Source of the DNA: RGIG4608 sp045635885
Lineage (GTDB): Bacteria; Bacillota; Clostridia; Oscillospirales; CAG-272
Assembly: GCA_045635885.1 (NCBI GenBank)
Contig: JAZTWO010000076.1
Span: forward strand, 104,838-168,837
Direction: 5' to 3'
Length of the DNA stretch: 64,000 nt
Shown here: piece by piece, positions 16,054 to 24,097 of the stretch
How the letters are laid out: the number at the start of each line of letters is the position of its first letter
Numbering within the stretch: the stretch's first letter is position 1
The notes under the pieces: model-generated
Told to the model about the DNA's origin: nothing
Databases searched by the model: none
Seen by the model: only the letters and a program-made list of their open reading frames with translations
Program-made: the position numbers and the translations under genes

Positions 16054-16846
16054 ATTAAGAATTATATTTGCTATTTTTTCATTTATACTTGGCGCAATAT
16101 TTGCCAGCTTTGCGGGCGTTGTTGCATATAGACTTCCAAAGGGATTGTCCATTGTAAAGCCCGATTCATACTGCCCAAGTTGTAACAAACCAATTAAGTT
16201 TTATGACAATATTCCTATTTTGTCTTGGATTATTCTCGGTGGAAAGTGCAGGGGATGCAAGGCAAAAATCGGTGTATTTTCACTTTTAATGGAGATTTTT
16301 GGTGGACTTGGATTTATGTTTGCATATTTGCAATATGGCGAAAAGGCAAAGACATTGCCCGTGTTCATTGCTCTTATGCTCTTGGTATTTCTGTTCGTTA
16401 TTATCGCAGGAATCGACCACGAAACTCATGAAATTTATAATATCACTCTTATTTTCTATGCCGCTATTGCCGTGTTTATCACATTCTATCGTGCGGCAGC
16501 ATTAAGAGCAGATATTTGGGAACACATTTTTGGCGCTTTGTTTGGTTTCGGCTTCTTCTTGGCTATCAAATTAGTTGCTAAAATAGTGCTTAAAAAAGAT
16601 GCGCTTGGTTCAGGTGACATCTATCTTGTTGGAATTGGTGGTTTTATTGTTGGAGTTTTACCACTTTTGCTTTCAATTATCATTGCAACATTCTTGGGTT
16701 CAATAATTGAAATTATCAAAATCAAAACTTCAAAGTCGGAACGTGACGCAGAAATTGCATTTGGTCCATATCTTCTTCTTGGAATCGGTTTGATGTCAAT
16801 TTTTGGTGAAATTCTTATGAAATTCTATTGGGAGGTACTACTTTAA
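16046..16846 (+). CDS. pilD: Prepilin peptidase/N-methyltransferase
   Basis: Membrane aspartyl protease that removes the leader from prepilins and N-methylates the new first residue. 266 residues, with several membrane helices. The N-terminal cytoplasmic domain has the zinc tetrad CPSC...CRGC (about residues 44-47 and 69-72), and the two catalytic aspartates are in GIDHETHEI (about residue 128) and the GSGDIY motif (about 190). The ASFAGVVAYRLPKG opening is typical. Its start overlaps the mini-pilin by eight bases, its stop overlaps the pilC start by one base. Confidence 0.92.
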   Translation: MPELRIIFAIFSFILGAIFASFAGVVAYRLPKGLSIVKPDSYCPSCNKPIKFYDNIPILSWIILGGKCRGCKAKIGVFSLLMEIFGGLGFMFAYLQYGEKAKTLPVFIALMLLVFLFVIIAGIDHETHEIYNITLIFYAAIAVFITFYRAAALRADIWEHIFGALFGFGFFLAIKLVAKIVLKKDALGSGDIYLVGIGGFIVGVLPLLLSIIIATFLGSIIEIIKIKTSKSERDAEIAFGPYLLLGIGLMSIFGEILMKFYWEVLL

Positions 16847-18051
16847 TGCCTTTATATAAGTGTAAAGTTATTAACTCTTCAGGACAACGTCAAACCGTCC
16901 TTAGAGAAGCGGGTGATGATATAAGCTTGCGTGCCCAAATGCGCCAAGACCAAATTCACCTTCTTAGCTTTACTGCCGTTAAAGAAGAAAAGCAAAATGA
17001 ATTCTTTGCCGTTAGTAGTAAGGTTAAATTTAACGAAGTAATAACATTCTTTAGACAATTTTCGGTTATGTTAAAGGCGGGTATTCCGCTTGGCGAGTGC
17101 TTGAATATCTTGCACAAGCAGAAATTTAGCATACCTTTTAGAAATATTTTGCAAACTGTTTATCTTGACGTTGAATCAGGAGTTTTGCTTTCTGATGCCT
17201 TTGCTAAACACCCCAAGGTTTTCCCAAAATTCTTTGTTAGCATGGTTGCAATTGGTGAAGTCAGCGGCTCTCTTGATAAGGTTATGTCAAATATGGCAGA
17301 CTATTATGAAAACGATAGAAGAATTAGAAAAAAAGCTTCTTCAGCATTGGTTTATCCCATGTTGCTCGTTTCAATGATTTTTGCCGTAATTATTTTCTTG
17401 TGTTTGTTCGTTCTTCCAAAGTTTGAAGAAACCATTAACCAACTTGGTGGTGACGTTCCTGCTATTACAAAAATAGTTATGGGTGCTTCAGAATTTGTTC
17501 AAACCTATATTTTCCTTATTATTCCTATCGCCGGAATTGTTGGTTTGTTGGTGTTTTTGTTCTTCAAAACCAAAACAGGAAAGTATGTTAAGGACGTATT
17601 AATGTTGAATCTTCCTCTTGTATCAAACATTCAGAAAAACTTGATTACATCACGTTTTGCAAGAGCATTCATTATCCTTTTGGGTAGTGGTATGAATATG
17701 ATTGATATTCTTGAAAATCTTCAAAAAATGCTTGGCAACGAAGTGTTTACAAGAAAATTCGATTATACTGTTGAAGAGGTTAAGCGTGGTAGAAGAATTG
17801 CCGCTTCTATTGAAGCTACAGGACTTTTCCCGGCTATGCTTACACAGATGATTAACGTTGGTGAAAAGAGTGGTAATATCGAAGAAGTTTTGGATTCTGC
17901 AGGATCATTCTTTGATGAACAGGTTGAATCAAGTATTGCCAAGGCAGTTGCAGCAATCGAACCGGTATGTCTTATTTTGCTTGGCGGAGTTGTATGTATG
18001 GTAGTCCTTTCAGTTCTTGTTCCTATGATGTCTATGATGGCTGCAGTTTAA
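16846..18051 (+). CDS. pilC: Type II secretion/type IV pilus inner-membrane protein PilC (GspF)
   Basis: Platform protein of the pilus assembly machine. 401 residues from the ATG at 16846, with GGAGGT 10 bases upstream. Two T2SF domains (about residues 60-180 and 265-390) each begin with a cytosolic helical bundle, and three hydrophobic segments (about 165-190, 210-235, 370-395) give the usual topology. Conserved GEVSG and GEKSG motifs mark equivalent positions in the two repeats. It interacts with the PilB ATPase encoded next. Confidence 0.92.
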   Translation: MPLYKCKVINSSGQRQTVLREAGDDISLRAQMRQDQIHLLSFTAVKEEKQNEFFAVSSKVKFNEVITFFRQFSVMLKAGIPLGECLNILHKQKFSIPFRNILQTVYLDVESGVLLSDAFAKHPKVFPKFFVSMVAIGEVSGSLDKVMSNMADYYENDRRIRKKASSALVYPMLLVSMIFAVIIFLCLFVLPKFEETINQLGGDVPAITKIVMGASEFVQTYIFLIIPIAGIVGLLVFLFFKTKTGKYVKDVLMLNLPLVSNIQKNLITSRFARAFIILLGSGMNMIDILENLQKMLGNEVFTRKFDYTVEEVKRGRRIAASIEATGLFPAMLTQMINVGEKSGNIEEVLDSAGSFFDEQVESSIAKAVAAIEPVCLILLGGVVCMVVLSVLVPMMSMMAAV

Positions 18052-18064
18052 GGAGGGGTAAGAT

Positions 18065-19726
18065 ATGATTTTTAATAAATTATTTTCAAAATATCTTATT
18101 GACGAGTCAATTCTCAAGCGTGATATTGCAGAGCAATATTATGCAAAGGCAGATTCACTTGATTCTCCTATGTACATTGAGCTTATAAACGACAAAGTTC
18201 TTGATGAAGAGAATATTTATCGTGCGCTTGCTGACTTTTTGGGATTTGAATATAGATTCTATCAGCTTTCAGAAATCAATCTTGATTTTATCAGAAAATA
18301 TCCTCGAGATTTGTTGCTTGAATATCAAGGCGTTCCTATTGAAGTAAAAGATGGTGTGTTGGTTATTCTTTCTTCCAATCCTTTTAGAATTGAAGAGTTT
18401 AACGAATTGCTTGGTCCAAAGTCAAAAAAGTTAAAATTTGTGCTTAGCCCACCCACTCAGATGAAGCGAATTCTTGACTATGCAAATAACAAGATTCAGC
18501 AGAATGAGGCGATGGACGAGTATATTAAGAATAATAACACTGAAAAAGAGGAAATAGACCCCGATGCTCCCATTGATGCTCCCGTTATTAAGCTTTGTGA
18601 CTCTATTTTGATAGACGCAATTAACCGTGGAGCGAGTGATATTCATATCGAGCCATTTAATAAAGTGGTGTTTATTCGTTTCAGAATTGACGGTAAACTT
18701 CAAAAAATTGATGAATTAACTCCACATTTGTATCCTGCTATGCTTGCAAGATATAAAATTATGGCAGAGCTTAATATCGCAGAAAGAAGAATTCCTCAGG
18801 ACGGTAAGATAAGTCTTACTATTGAGGGTAACACATACGACTTCCGTGTTTCAACAGTTCCCACAATTCATGGTGAGAAAATCGTTATTCGTATTTATAG
18901 CCGTTCATTTAATTCAAGTGATATGTCCACATTGGGCTTCTCAGAAAAGCAAACGGAACTTATTATGGGTATGATTACTCGTCCCCACGGAATTATTTTG
19001 CTTACAGGTCCTACGGGAAGTGGTAAGTCAACAACTCTTTACACATTCCTTAGATATTTGGCAAAAGAAGATACAAACATTATGACTGTTGAAGACCCTG
19101 TCGAAAATGAAATTCAGGGTATTAATCAGGTTCAAGTTAACCCCAAGGCAAATCTTACCTTTGCCGCTGCACTTAGAAGCTTTTTACGTCAGGACCCCAA
19201 CGTAATTATGATTGGTGAGATTCGTGACGAAGAAACTGCTCAGATTGCAACAAGAGCTGCTATTACTGGTCACTTGGTTCTTTCATCAATCCATACAAAT
19301 GATGCTGCAGGTGTTGTTACAAGACTTATAAATATGGGTATTCCCAAGTATCTTGTTGCCGACTCTTTACTTGGTGCTATTTCACAGCGACTTGTTAGAA
19401 AGCTTTGTCCCAAATGTAAAGTGGCAAAAACTACTTCACATGCTGAAATGGCATTACTTGGAGTTAAAGAGCCCGTTACAATTTTTGAGCCAGCAGGATG
19501 TGGCTATTGTAATAATACAGGTTACATTGGACGTATCGGTGTGTTTGAAATAATGGTTTTGACAGATGAAATGAAAGAAATTATTATGTCTGATTCATTT
19601 ACAAGTGAAAAAATCGGACTTATTGTTGAAAGAGACATGACAACAATTCTTAGCCATACCAAAGAAAGAGTTTTGGATGGTATTACAAGTCTTGAAGAAT
19701 ACGATCAGCTTGTTGATATAGTTTAA
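18065..19726 (+). CDS. pilB: Type IV pilus assembly ATPase PilB (GspE)
   Basis: Hexameric motor that drives pilin polymerisation. 553 residues: N-terminal GspE-N domain (about 1-150), then the ATPase with Walker A GPTGSGKST (about 317-325), the Asp-box EDPVENEI, Walker B in IGEIRDEETA, and the His-box HTNDAAG. A tetracysteine zinc site, CPKC...CGYC (about residues 458-482), is typical of extension ATPases and separates PilB from PilT. No retraction ATPase PilT is present in the operon. The transcript ends at a strong terminator 14 bases later. Confidence 0.94.
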   Translation: MIFNKLFSKYLIDESILKRDIAEQYYAKADSLDSPMYIELINDKVLDEENIYRALADFLGFEYRFYQLSEINLDFIRKYPRDLLLEYQGVPIEVKDGVLVILSSNPFRIEEFNELLGPKSKKLKFVLSPPTQMKRILDYANNKIQQNEAMDEYIKNNNTEKEEIDPDAPIDAPVIKLCDSILIDAINRGASDIHIEPFNKVVFIRFRIDGKLQKIDELTPHLYPAMLARYKIMAELNIAERRIPQDGKISLTIEGNTYDFRVSTVPTIHGEKIVIRIYSRSFNSSDMSTLGFSEKQTELIMGMITRPHGIILLTGPTGSGKSTTLYTFLRYLAKEDTNIMTVEDPVENEIQGINQVQVNPKANLTFAAALRSFLRQDPNVIMIGEIRDEETAQIATRAAITGHLVLSSIHTNDAAGVVTRLINMGIPKYLVADSLLGAISQRLVRKLCPKCKVAKTTSHAEMALLGVKEPVTIFEPAGCGYCNNTGYIGRIGVFEIMVLTDEMKEIIMSDSFTSEKIGLIVERDMTTILSHTKERVLDGITSLEEYDQLVDIV

Positions 19727-19739
19727 TACTAAATAAAAT

Positions 19740-19776
19740 AACCTTAGTATAACGATTATACTAAGGTTGTTTTTTT
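19740..19776 (+). terminator. Terminator of the pilus operon
   Basis: AACCTTAGTATAA (19740-19752) and TTATACTAAGGTT (19756-19768) form a perfect 13-bp stem with a CGA loop, then GTTTTTTT. On the minus strand the flanking A/T run could also end the LRR gene. Confidence 0.85.
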
Positions 19777-20437
19777 ATTGAAATGTTGAGTAATTAATTC
19801 CAAAGCTTTGTGCATATTTTTGTGCATAGGAATTTTTTTCGCAGTAGATCGTTAGACTTTTAGAACAAGAGTCAAAAGCCCCGTATCCAATAACCTCAAC
19901 ACCGCTTGCGATATAAACAGTGGAGAGGGCATAGCAACCATTAAAGGCAAACCAATCTATTTCCTTACAGGATGAAGGCAGGGTTATGCTTTTAACTTTA
20001 GAATCGGCAAATGCACTCTCGCCAATCTTTAAAATGGGCAATTGTTCAATTTGATTTGGAATTTGAACGGATGTTTGATTACCTGTATATTTGGTAATTG
20101 TAATGCCTCCGTTTTCTTTTATGTATTCGAATGGCAAATCATCTTCAACTGGAGTATTGGTAGCATTGCTTTTATTACTAGTTGTGGTTGTGGGATTTTT
20201 TTGGGTTGTAATTTGAGTGCTATTTTGCCCATTGTTTGGCTTATTGTTGATGTTAATGATTGAATTTATCAATTCTGATTGGTTATTCAATTTATCTTTA
20301 AGTGAAGAAATTTCATTTTGATAATTTTCTTTAATTGATTTTTCAATCTTTTGATTGATTTGCTTTCCACCAACAAAAATGCTTAAAAGAGCTACCGCCA
20401 AAAATAGAATTACTGATGTGATGTTAATATACTTCAT
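19775..20437 (-). CDS. Membrane-anchored leucine-rich-repeat (BspA-type) protein
   Basis: 220 residues. One N-terminal membrane segment (about 7-24) with no clear cleavage site, an Asn/Ser-rich and coiled region (about 30-70), a Thr/Asn-rich linker (70-95), then two to three BspA-type LRR_5 repeats (about 130-205) with the pattern of IxLPSSCKEIDWFAFNGC and VYIASGVEVIGYGAFDSC. The repeats are extracellular and such domains commonly mediate surface or host contacts. The family contains secreted, often adhesin-like proteins in gut anaerobes. A hairpin spanning its ribosome binding site may limit translation. Function is inferred from domains only. Confidence 0.72.
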   Translation of the reverse strand: MKYINITSVILFLAVALLSIFVGGKQINQKIEKSIKENYQNEISSLKDKLNNQSELINSIININNKPNNGQNSTQITTQKNPTTTTSNKSNATNTPVEDDLPFEYIKENGGITITKYTGNQTSVQIPNQIEQLPILKIGESAFADSKVKSITLPSSCKEIDWFAFNGCYALSTVYIASGVEVIGYGAFDSCSKSLTIYCEKNSYAQKYAQSFGINYSTFQ

Positions 20438-20444
20438 AAAATTT

Positions 20445-20491
20445 AACCTCCGTTTTTTTATAGTTAATAAACTATATGAAACACGGAGGTT
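20445..20491 (-). promoter_or_regulatory. Hairpin sequestering the LRR-gene ribosome binding site
   Basis: On the minus strand AACCTCCGT (20491-20483) pairs perfectly with ACGGAGGTT (20453-20445), and an inner AUAGUU/AACUAU stem (20475-20470/20465-20460) caps it. The Shine-Dalgarno GGAGG of the LRR gene is inside the outer stem, 9 bases before its ATG. There is no good T tract, so control of translation (or a coupling/thermometer element) is likelier than termination. Confidence 0.55.
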
Positions 20492-20499
20492 AATTATTC

Positions 20500-21240
20500 T
20501 TATTTGATTTCAAATTCTTGTTTTTCTGTTACAACAAATGCCTCAAGGCAAGTTTTGCCCTCAAAACCGACGGTTTTGAAATAGAATGTGTTGTCTTCTT
20601 GTGTTCTATAAATGTCAATTTCGTCGTTGTAAATTGCACCTTGAATAAATGAAAGCATTAATTCCTTAACTCTGTAATTTTCGGGAGAGGGAAGAAAATC
20701 AATTAACATGTTGGGATAATGAGTATTGTTCATGTGTTTGTTATAGTCAATATCACTATACACAATTTTTCTTTTTCCAATATGTTCTAATTCTTTATTC
20801 AAGGGGAATTTGATTTTTCTTGGCATATTTACATCAAGTGATGTTTCATCAACAAAGTTATTTTCAAACTTGGTAACAGGCAGAAGCTTGTGATTTTCAA
20901 TATCAATTAAACACCAAGTTGTTAATGCATCTGCAATAATTGCATCACCCTTTTTCACCCTAAAGCTTCTGTAAAAAGTAAATCCCCTTGACTCAACACC
21001 TGTCCAAGTATCCACAGTTATGTTATCATAAGCGTGGGCGGGTTCATAGAACCTCATATATACCTTGGTTAAAATAAATGCCTGATGAAGAACGTCTCTA
21101 ATGTATTCAAGCGAAGGATATATGGTTTTAATGTGGTAATGTGTAGTTTCTTGCATAAGGGTGAGTATAGCAGATGGTGTTATCTCACGATTGGCATTTG
21201 TGTCGTGCCAACGAATAGTGTATTCTTTTGAAAATTTCAT
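20500..21240 (-). CDS. Acyl-ACP thioesterase
   Basis: Hydrolyses acyl-acyl-carrier-protein to free fatty acids in the cytosol. 246 residues forming two hotdog domains, typical of the FatA/FatB-like family PF01643 in clostridia. The N-terminal hotdog has IRWHDTNANREITPSAILTLMQE; mid-protein ESRGFTFYRSFRVKKGD and the second domain motif YSDIDYNKHMNNTHY, which contains the likely catalytic Asp-Asn-His set. It is 12 bases downstream of the mazF-like gene. The physiological role in this organism (chain-length control or fatty-acid release) is not evident from context. Confidence 0.85.
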   Translation of the reverse strand: MKFSKEYTIRWHDTNANREITPSAILTLMQETTHYHIKTIYPSLEYIRDVLHQAFILTKVYMRFYEPAHAYDNITVDTWTGVESRGFTFYRSFRVKKGDAIIADALTTWCLIDIENHKLLPVTKFENNFVDETSLDVNMPRKIKFPLNKELEHIGKRKIVYSDIDYNKHMNNTHYPNMLIDFLPSPENYRVKELMLSFIQGAIYNDEIDIYRTQEDNTFYFKTVGFEGKTCLEAFVVTEKQEFEIK

Positions 21241-21252
21241 TTATACCTCATA

Positions 21253-21621
21253 TTAAAAATTGTTAAAAGTTGGTGGATTTGAAAGTCCAAAGCTAACTGC
21301 TATAGCAGAGTTAACTTCATTCATGGTAATATCGTCAAGATGCCCCATTTTTTCTTTTAAACGTTGTTTATCAATTGTTCTGATTTGTTCAAGCAAAATA
21401 ACGGAATCTTTTGCAAGACCAACCTCGTTAGCGTGAATATCAATATGTGTGGGAAGATGGGTTTTTCCCATTTTTGATGTAATTGCAGCCGCTATAACGG
21501 TTGGACTGTATCTATTTCCTATATCATTTTGTACAATTAAAACCGGCCTAAGTCCACCTTGCTCTGAACCGATTACGGGACTTAAATCGGCATAGAAAAT
21601 ATCCCCTCGTTTAACACTCAT
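21253..21621 (-). CDS. ndoA: EndoA/MazF-type mRNA interferase
   Basis: Toxin endoribonuclease of 122 residues. RGDIFYADLSPVIGSEQGGLRPVLI is the standard MazF opening, and residues R25 and T48 coincide with the catalytic pair of Bacillus EndoA. Homologues cleave mRNA at a short motif (UACAU in Bacillus). The upstream 183 bases on its strand contain no reading frame able to encode a MazE-type antitoxin, and the next gene upstream is topB, so this is an orphan toxin unless the antitoxin is elsewhere. The good Shine-Dalgarno AAGGAGG precedes the ATG. It probably shares a transcript with the downstream thioesterase. Confidence 0.9.
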   Translation of the reverse strand: MSVKRGDIFYADLSPVIGSEQGGLRPVLIVQNDIGNRYSPTVIAAAITSKMGKTHLPTHIDIHANEVGLAKDSVILLEQIRTIDKQRLKEKMGHLDDITMNEVNSAIAVSFGLSNPPTFNNF

Positions 21622-21638
21622 TTTTTACCTCCTTAATG

Positions 21639-21657
21639 GATAAGAGTTTATCTTATC
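21639..21657 (-). promoter_or_regulatory. Inverted repeat before the mazF-like gene
   Basis: GATAAGA (21639-21645) and TCTTATC (21651-21657) flank a 5-base spacer, just upstream of the AAGGAGG ribosome binding site of the EndoA gene. It could be an operator or a leader hairpin. A second, weaker repeat (TACTGT/ACAGTA, 21742-21747/21755-21760) lies between topB and this gene. Confidence 0.35.
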
Positions 21658-21804
21658 AATCATACAGGTATATTTTTTCCTTTTTTTAGATTGTTTTAGT
21701 CACTTAAACATAAAAAATCAAAAGGAAATTTTTTGCTGATTTACTGTACTGATAACAGTATATTTTTGTTAGTATTTTTTGTGTTAAAAAGTTGATATTT
21801 GGTG

Positions 21805-23925
21805 TTAAAACTCGAAAACTACCTTTCCGTTTTCAAGTTTTAAAAAGGCATCAAATTTTGAACCTTTTTTAGAAGTGAATCCTTGTATTTTGGATGTTTT
21901 TCCATTTGTTAAAAGCATTTCCACATTTGACTTAGAAATTGAACGTCCTAAAATGTATGATCCAACAGAGAATTTGCAATTTAATTCTTTGTAATTAGAA
22001 CAGCAATATGAATATTTCATTCGCTTAACGTCGCCACCGCAAAGAGGGCATTTGCCGACTATGTCGCCAACGAATCCGCTATCAGTATCAAGTTCGATTG
22101 GAATGTCTTTTAATTGAAAAATAGCAGAAAGCTCGGTTTCAGTTAACTTAATTGCTTCTTCTATTGACATTTTTCCGTGATAAACTTTTTTAAGAGCTTG
22201 TCCAAGTTGACTCGTCTTGTATTTATCCATATTAATGTCCATTCTGGTAAGTGATTCAATTAAGAATATTCCACCGGGAAGAATGGTGTAAACGTCCTTG
22301 TTGAGATTGATATACTGGCTGTTGCGTGCATTATCAATAATTCCTGTACGAGTTGCTTCAGTACCAAGTTCAAGACCTTCGAATATCGCTTTATAATCTT
22401 CTGTATCGTCGGTATTATAGTTGTCTTCAGATGCAGCCTTATCTTCGGCATTAGCTTTATCTTCTTTAAATGGATTTTTTAAGTAATTGTTAAGGGTTTC
22501 GATTGTATAATGCTTGGGTGGTGCAGTTTCTTTTTCAACCGGTTTAAAATTGATGTTTACTATATCGCCTTTAGCAAGTTTGGGCAAAATTTTGTCTTTT
22601 TGATTGTAATCATCATATTTTGTCCAACCTTTTTGAACGATAACTGTGCCCTTGATAGAAAATTCCTCATACTCTCCAACCTTTATTGTAATTTCGCTGC
22701 GTTCAACAATGCATTCTTCAGAGCAGAAAACTGCAATAAATCTGCGGAACACAGTTGAATATACCTTCATTTCGTCAGGAGTGAGCTTAGATGCCTCGGG
22801 AATTTTATATGTTGGTGTTAAAGCAGAATGGGATTCAATTTTAGAATCATCAAAAATCTTTTTGGAAAATTTAAACTCTACAGGATAACCCAGCTTTTTA
22901 CAATTTTCAAGAATTGTTTTAACCTTGCCTTGCTCGGTTGTTGCAAGATATTCGGAGTTGGTTCTTGGGTATGTCAAATATCCGTTTTCATAAAGCTTTT
23001 GAATTATATCCAAGCTCTGTTTCATTGACATTTTATATTTTTTACCAAGAACGTTTTGCAATTTAGAAAGAGAATATAACTTGCCTGGATGCAAGGTGTC
23101 TTTTTTGCGTTTTACGTTAGTAACAATTGCAGTTGAAGCATTATATTTATCACAGAGTTCTTGGGCTTTGAATAATTGATCTTTGGGGAATTTTTCTTTG
23201 CCGTTGAGTTCAACTACTTCGCCATTTGTAAATTCTTTACTTGCTATTATGTAATATGTTTCGGGCACAAAGTTTTTAATTGCCATATCTCTGTCATAAA
23301 TAGCTTTAACAATTGGTACAATAACTCTACCAACACGTAATAACGTTCCCGTTTTAAGCGTTGCATATCTTGTTAAGTTTACACCATAAAGCCAGTCAAT
23401 ATAAGTTCTTGCAAGTCCTTCGTTGGCAAGGTTGATATATTCATAATCGGGCTTCATTTCCGTTAATGCTTTTGCAACGGTTTGCGGAGTCTGGTCGGGG
23501 AGCCAAAGGCGTCGGATTTCTTTAGTTGTCTCTAGGGCATTTTGTATGCACAATCTAACAATTATTTCACCTTCACGGTCGGCATCCCCTGCGTTAATAA
23601 TCATATCAACGTCAGGACGATTGCATAACTGCTTGATGATGTTAAATTGCTTGGCAACTCCCGAATCTACCTGCTTTTTAGCGTCTTTTTTTAATTCAAA
23701 AACAAATTGACTTGGAAAACAGGGAAGATTGTCCATAGTCCAACGATTACTGCCATCGGGAGATGGAGAATAGTATTCAATATCTGCAAGGGAGAAAAGG
23801 TGACCAAATGCCCATGTGATAAGATAACCGTTACCTTCAAGATAACCATTTCTGTTATTCATTTTTCCAATGCCCGCACCAATATTTCGCGCAAGACTTG
23901 GTTTTTCTGCAATAATCAGTCTCAT
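21805..23925 (-). CDS. topB: DNA topoisomerase III
   Basis: Type IA topoisomerase that relaxes and decatenates DNA by single-strand passage. 706 residues. The TOPRIM domain (about 1-150) begins MRLIIAEKPSLARNI and contains NAGDADREGE with the metal-binding acidic residues. The active-site tyrosine is in YLTYPRTNSEYL (about residue 319). The C-terminal region (about 610-650) has a CPLCGG...YCC Cys pattern that may bind zinc. The length is typical of Firmicutes TopB. Some TopB copies ride on mobile elements; here there are no transfer genes and it shows no base-composition break. Confidence 0.92.
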   Translation of the reverse strand: MRLIIAEKPSLARNIGAGIGKMNNRNGYLEGNGYLITWAFGHLFSLADIEYYSPSPDGSNRWTMDNLPCFPSQFVFELKKDAKKQVDSGVAKQFNIIKQLCNRPDVDMIINAGDADREGEIIVRLCIQNALETTKEIRRLWLPDQTPQTVAKALTEMKPDYEYINLANEGLARTYIDWLYGVNLTRYATLKTGTLLRVGRVIVPIVKAIYDRDMAIKNFVPETYYIIASKEFTNGEVVELNGKEKFPKDQLFKAQELCDKYNASTAIVTNVKRKKDTLHPGKLYSLSKLQNVLGKKYKMSMKQSLDIIQKLYENGYLTYPRTNSEYLATTEQGKVKTILENCKKLGYPVEFKFSKKIFDDSKIESHSALTPTYKIPEASKLTPDEMKVYSTVFRRFIAVFCSEECIVERSEITIKVGEYEEFSIKGTVIVQKGWTKYDDYNQKDKILPKLAKGDIVNINFKPVEKETAPPKHYTIETLNNYLKNPFKEDKANAEDKAASEDNYNTDDTEDYKAIFEGLELGTEATRTGIIDNARNSQYINLNKDVYTILPGGIFLIESLTRMDINMDKYKTSQLGQALKKVYHGKMSIEEAIKLTETELSAIFQLKDIPIELDTDSGFVGDIVGKCPLCGGDVKRMKYSYCCSNYKELNCKFSVGSYILGRSISKSNVEMLLTNGKTSKIQGFTSKKGSKFDAFLKLENGKVVFEF

Positions 23926-23956
23926 GTTTTTCTCCTTTCACGCAGTATTCTTTAGT

Positions 23957-23985
23957 ATTATACATTAATTCTGCACTGATGTCAA
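23957..23985 (-). promoter_or_regulatory. topB sigma-A promoter
   Basis: Minus-strand TTGACA (23980-23985) and TATAAT (23957-23962) with a 17-base spacer, 31 bases ahead of the topB start. Confidence 0.85.
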
Positions 23986-24033
23986 GGAATAAAAGATAAT
24001 ATATATAAATTATATATAATATTAAAATAAAAC

Positions 24034-24062
24034 TTGACTTTGTGTTGACAATAGTATATAAT
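24034..24062 (+). promoter_or_regulatory. miaB operon sigma-A promoter
   Basis: TTGACT (24034-24039) and TATAAT (24057-24062), spacer 17. A second TTGACA at 24045-24050 is too close to the -10 to act. It drives miaB-ricA-mutS-mutL-tgt. Confidence 0.75.
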
Positions 24063-24097
24063 AAGATGATATATTATGTATTATGGAGAGGTATGTT

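Noticed and set aside
21805..23925. topB as part of an integrative element
   Set aside because: No integrase, relaxase, direct repeats or composition change nearby; flanks are core genes.
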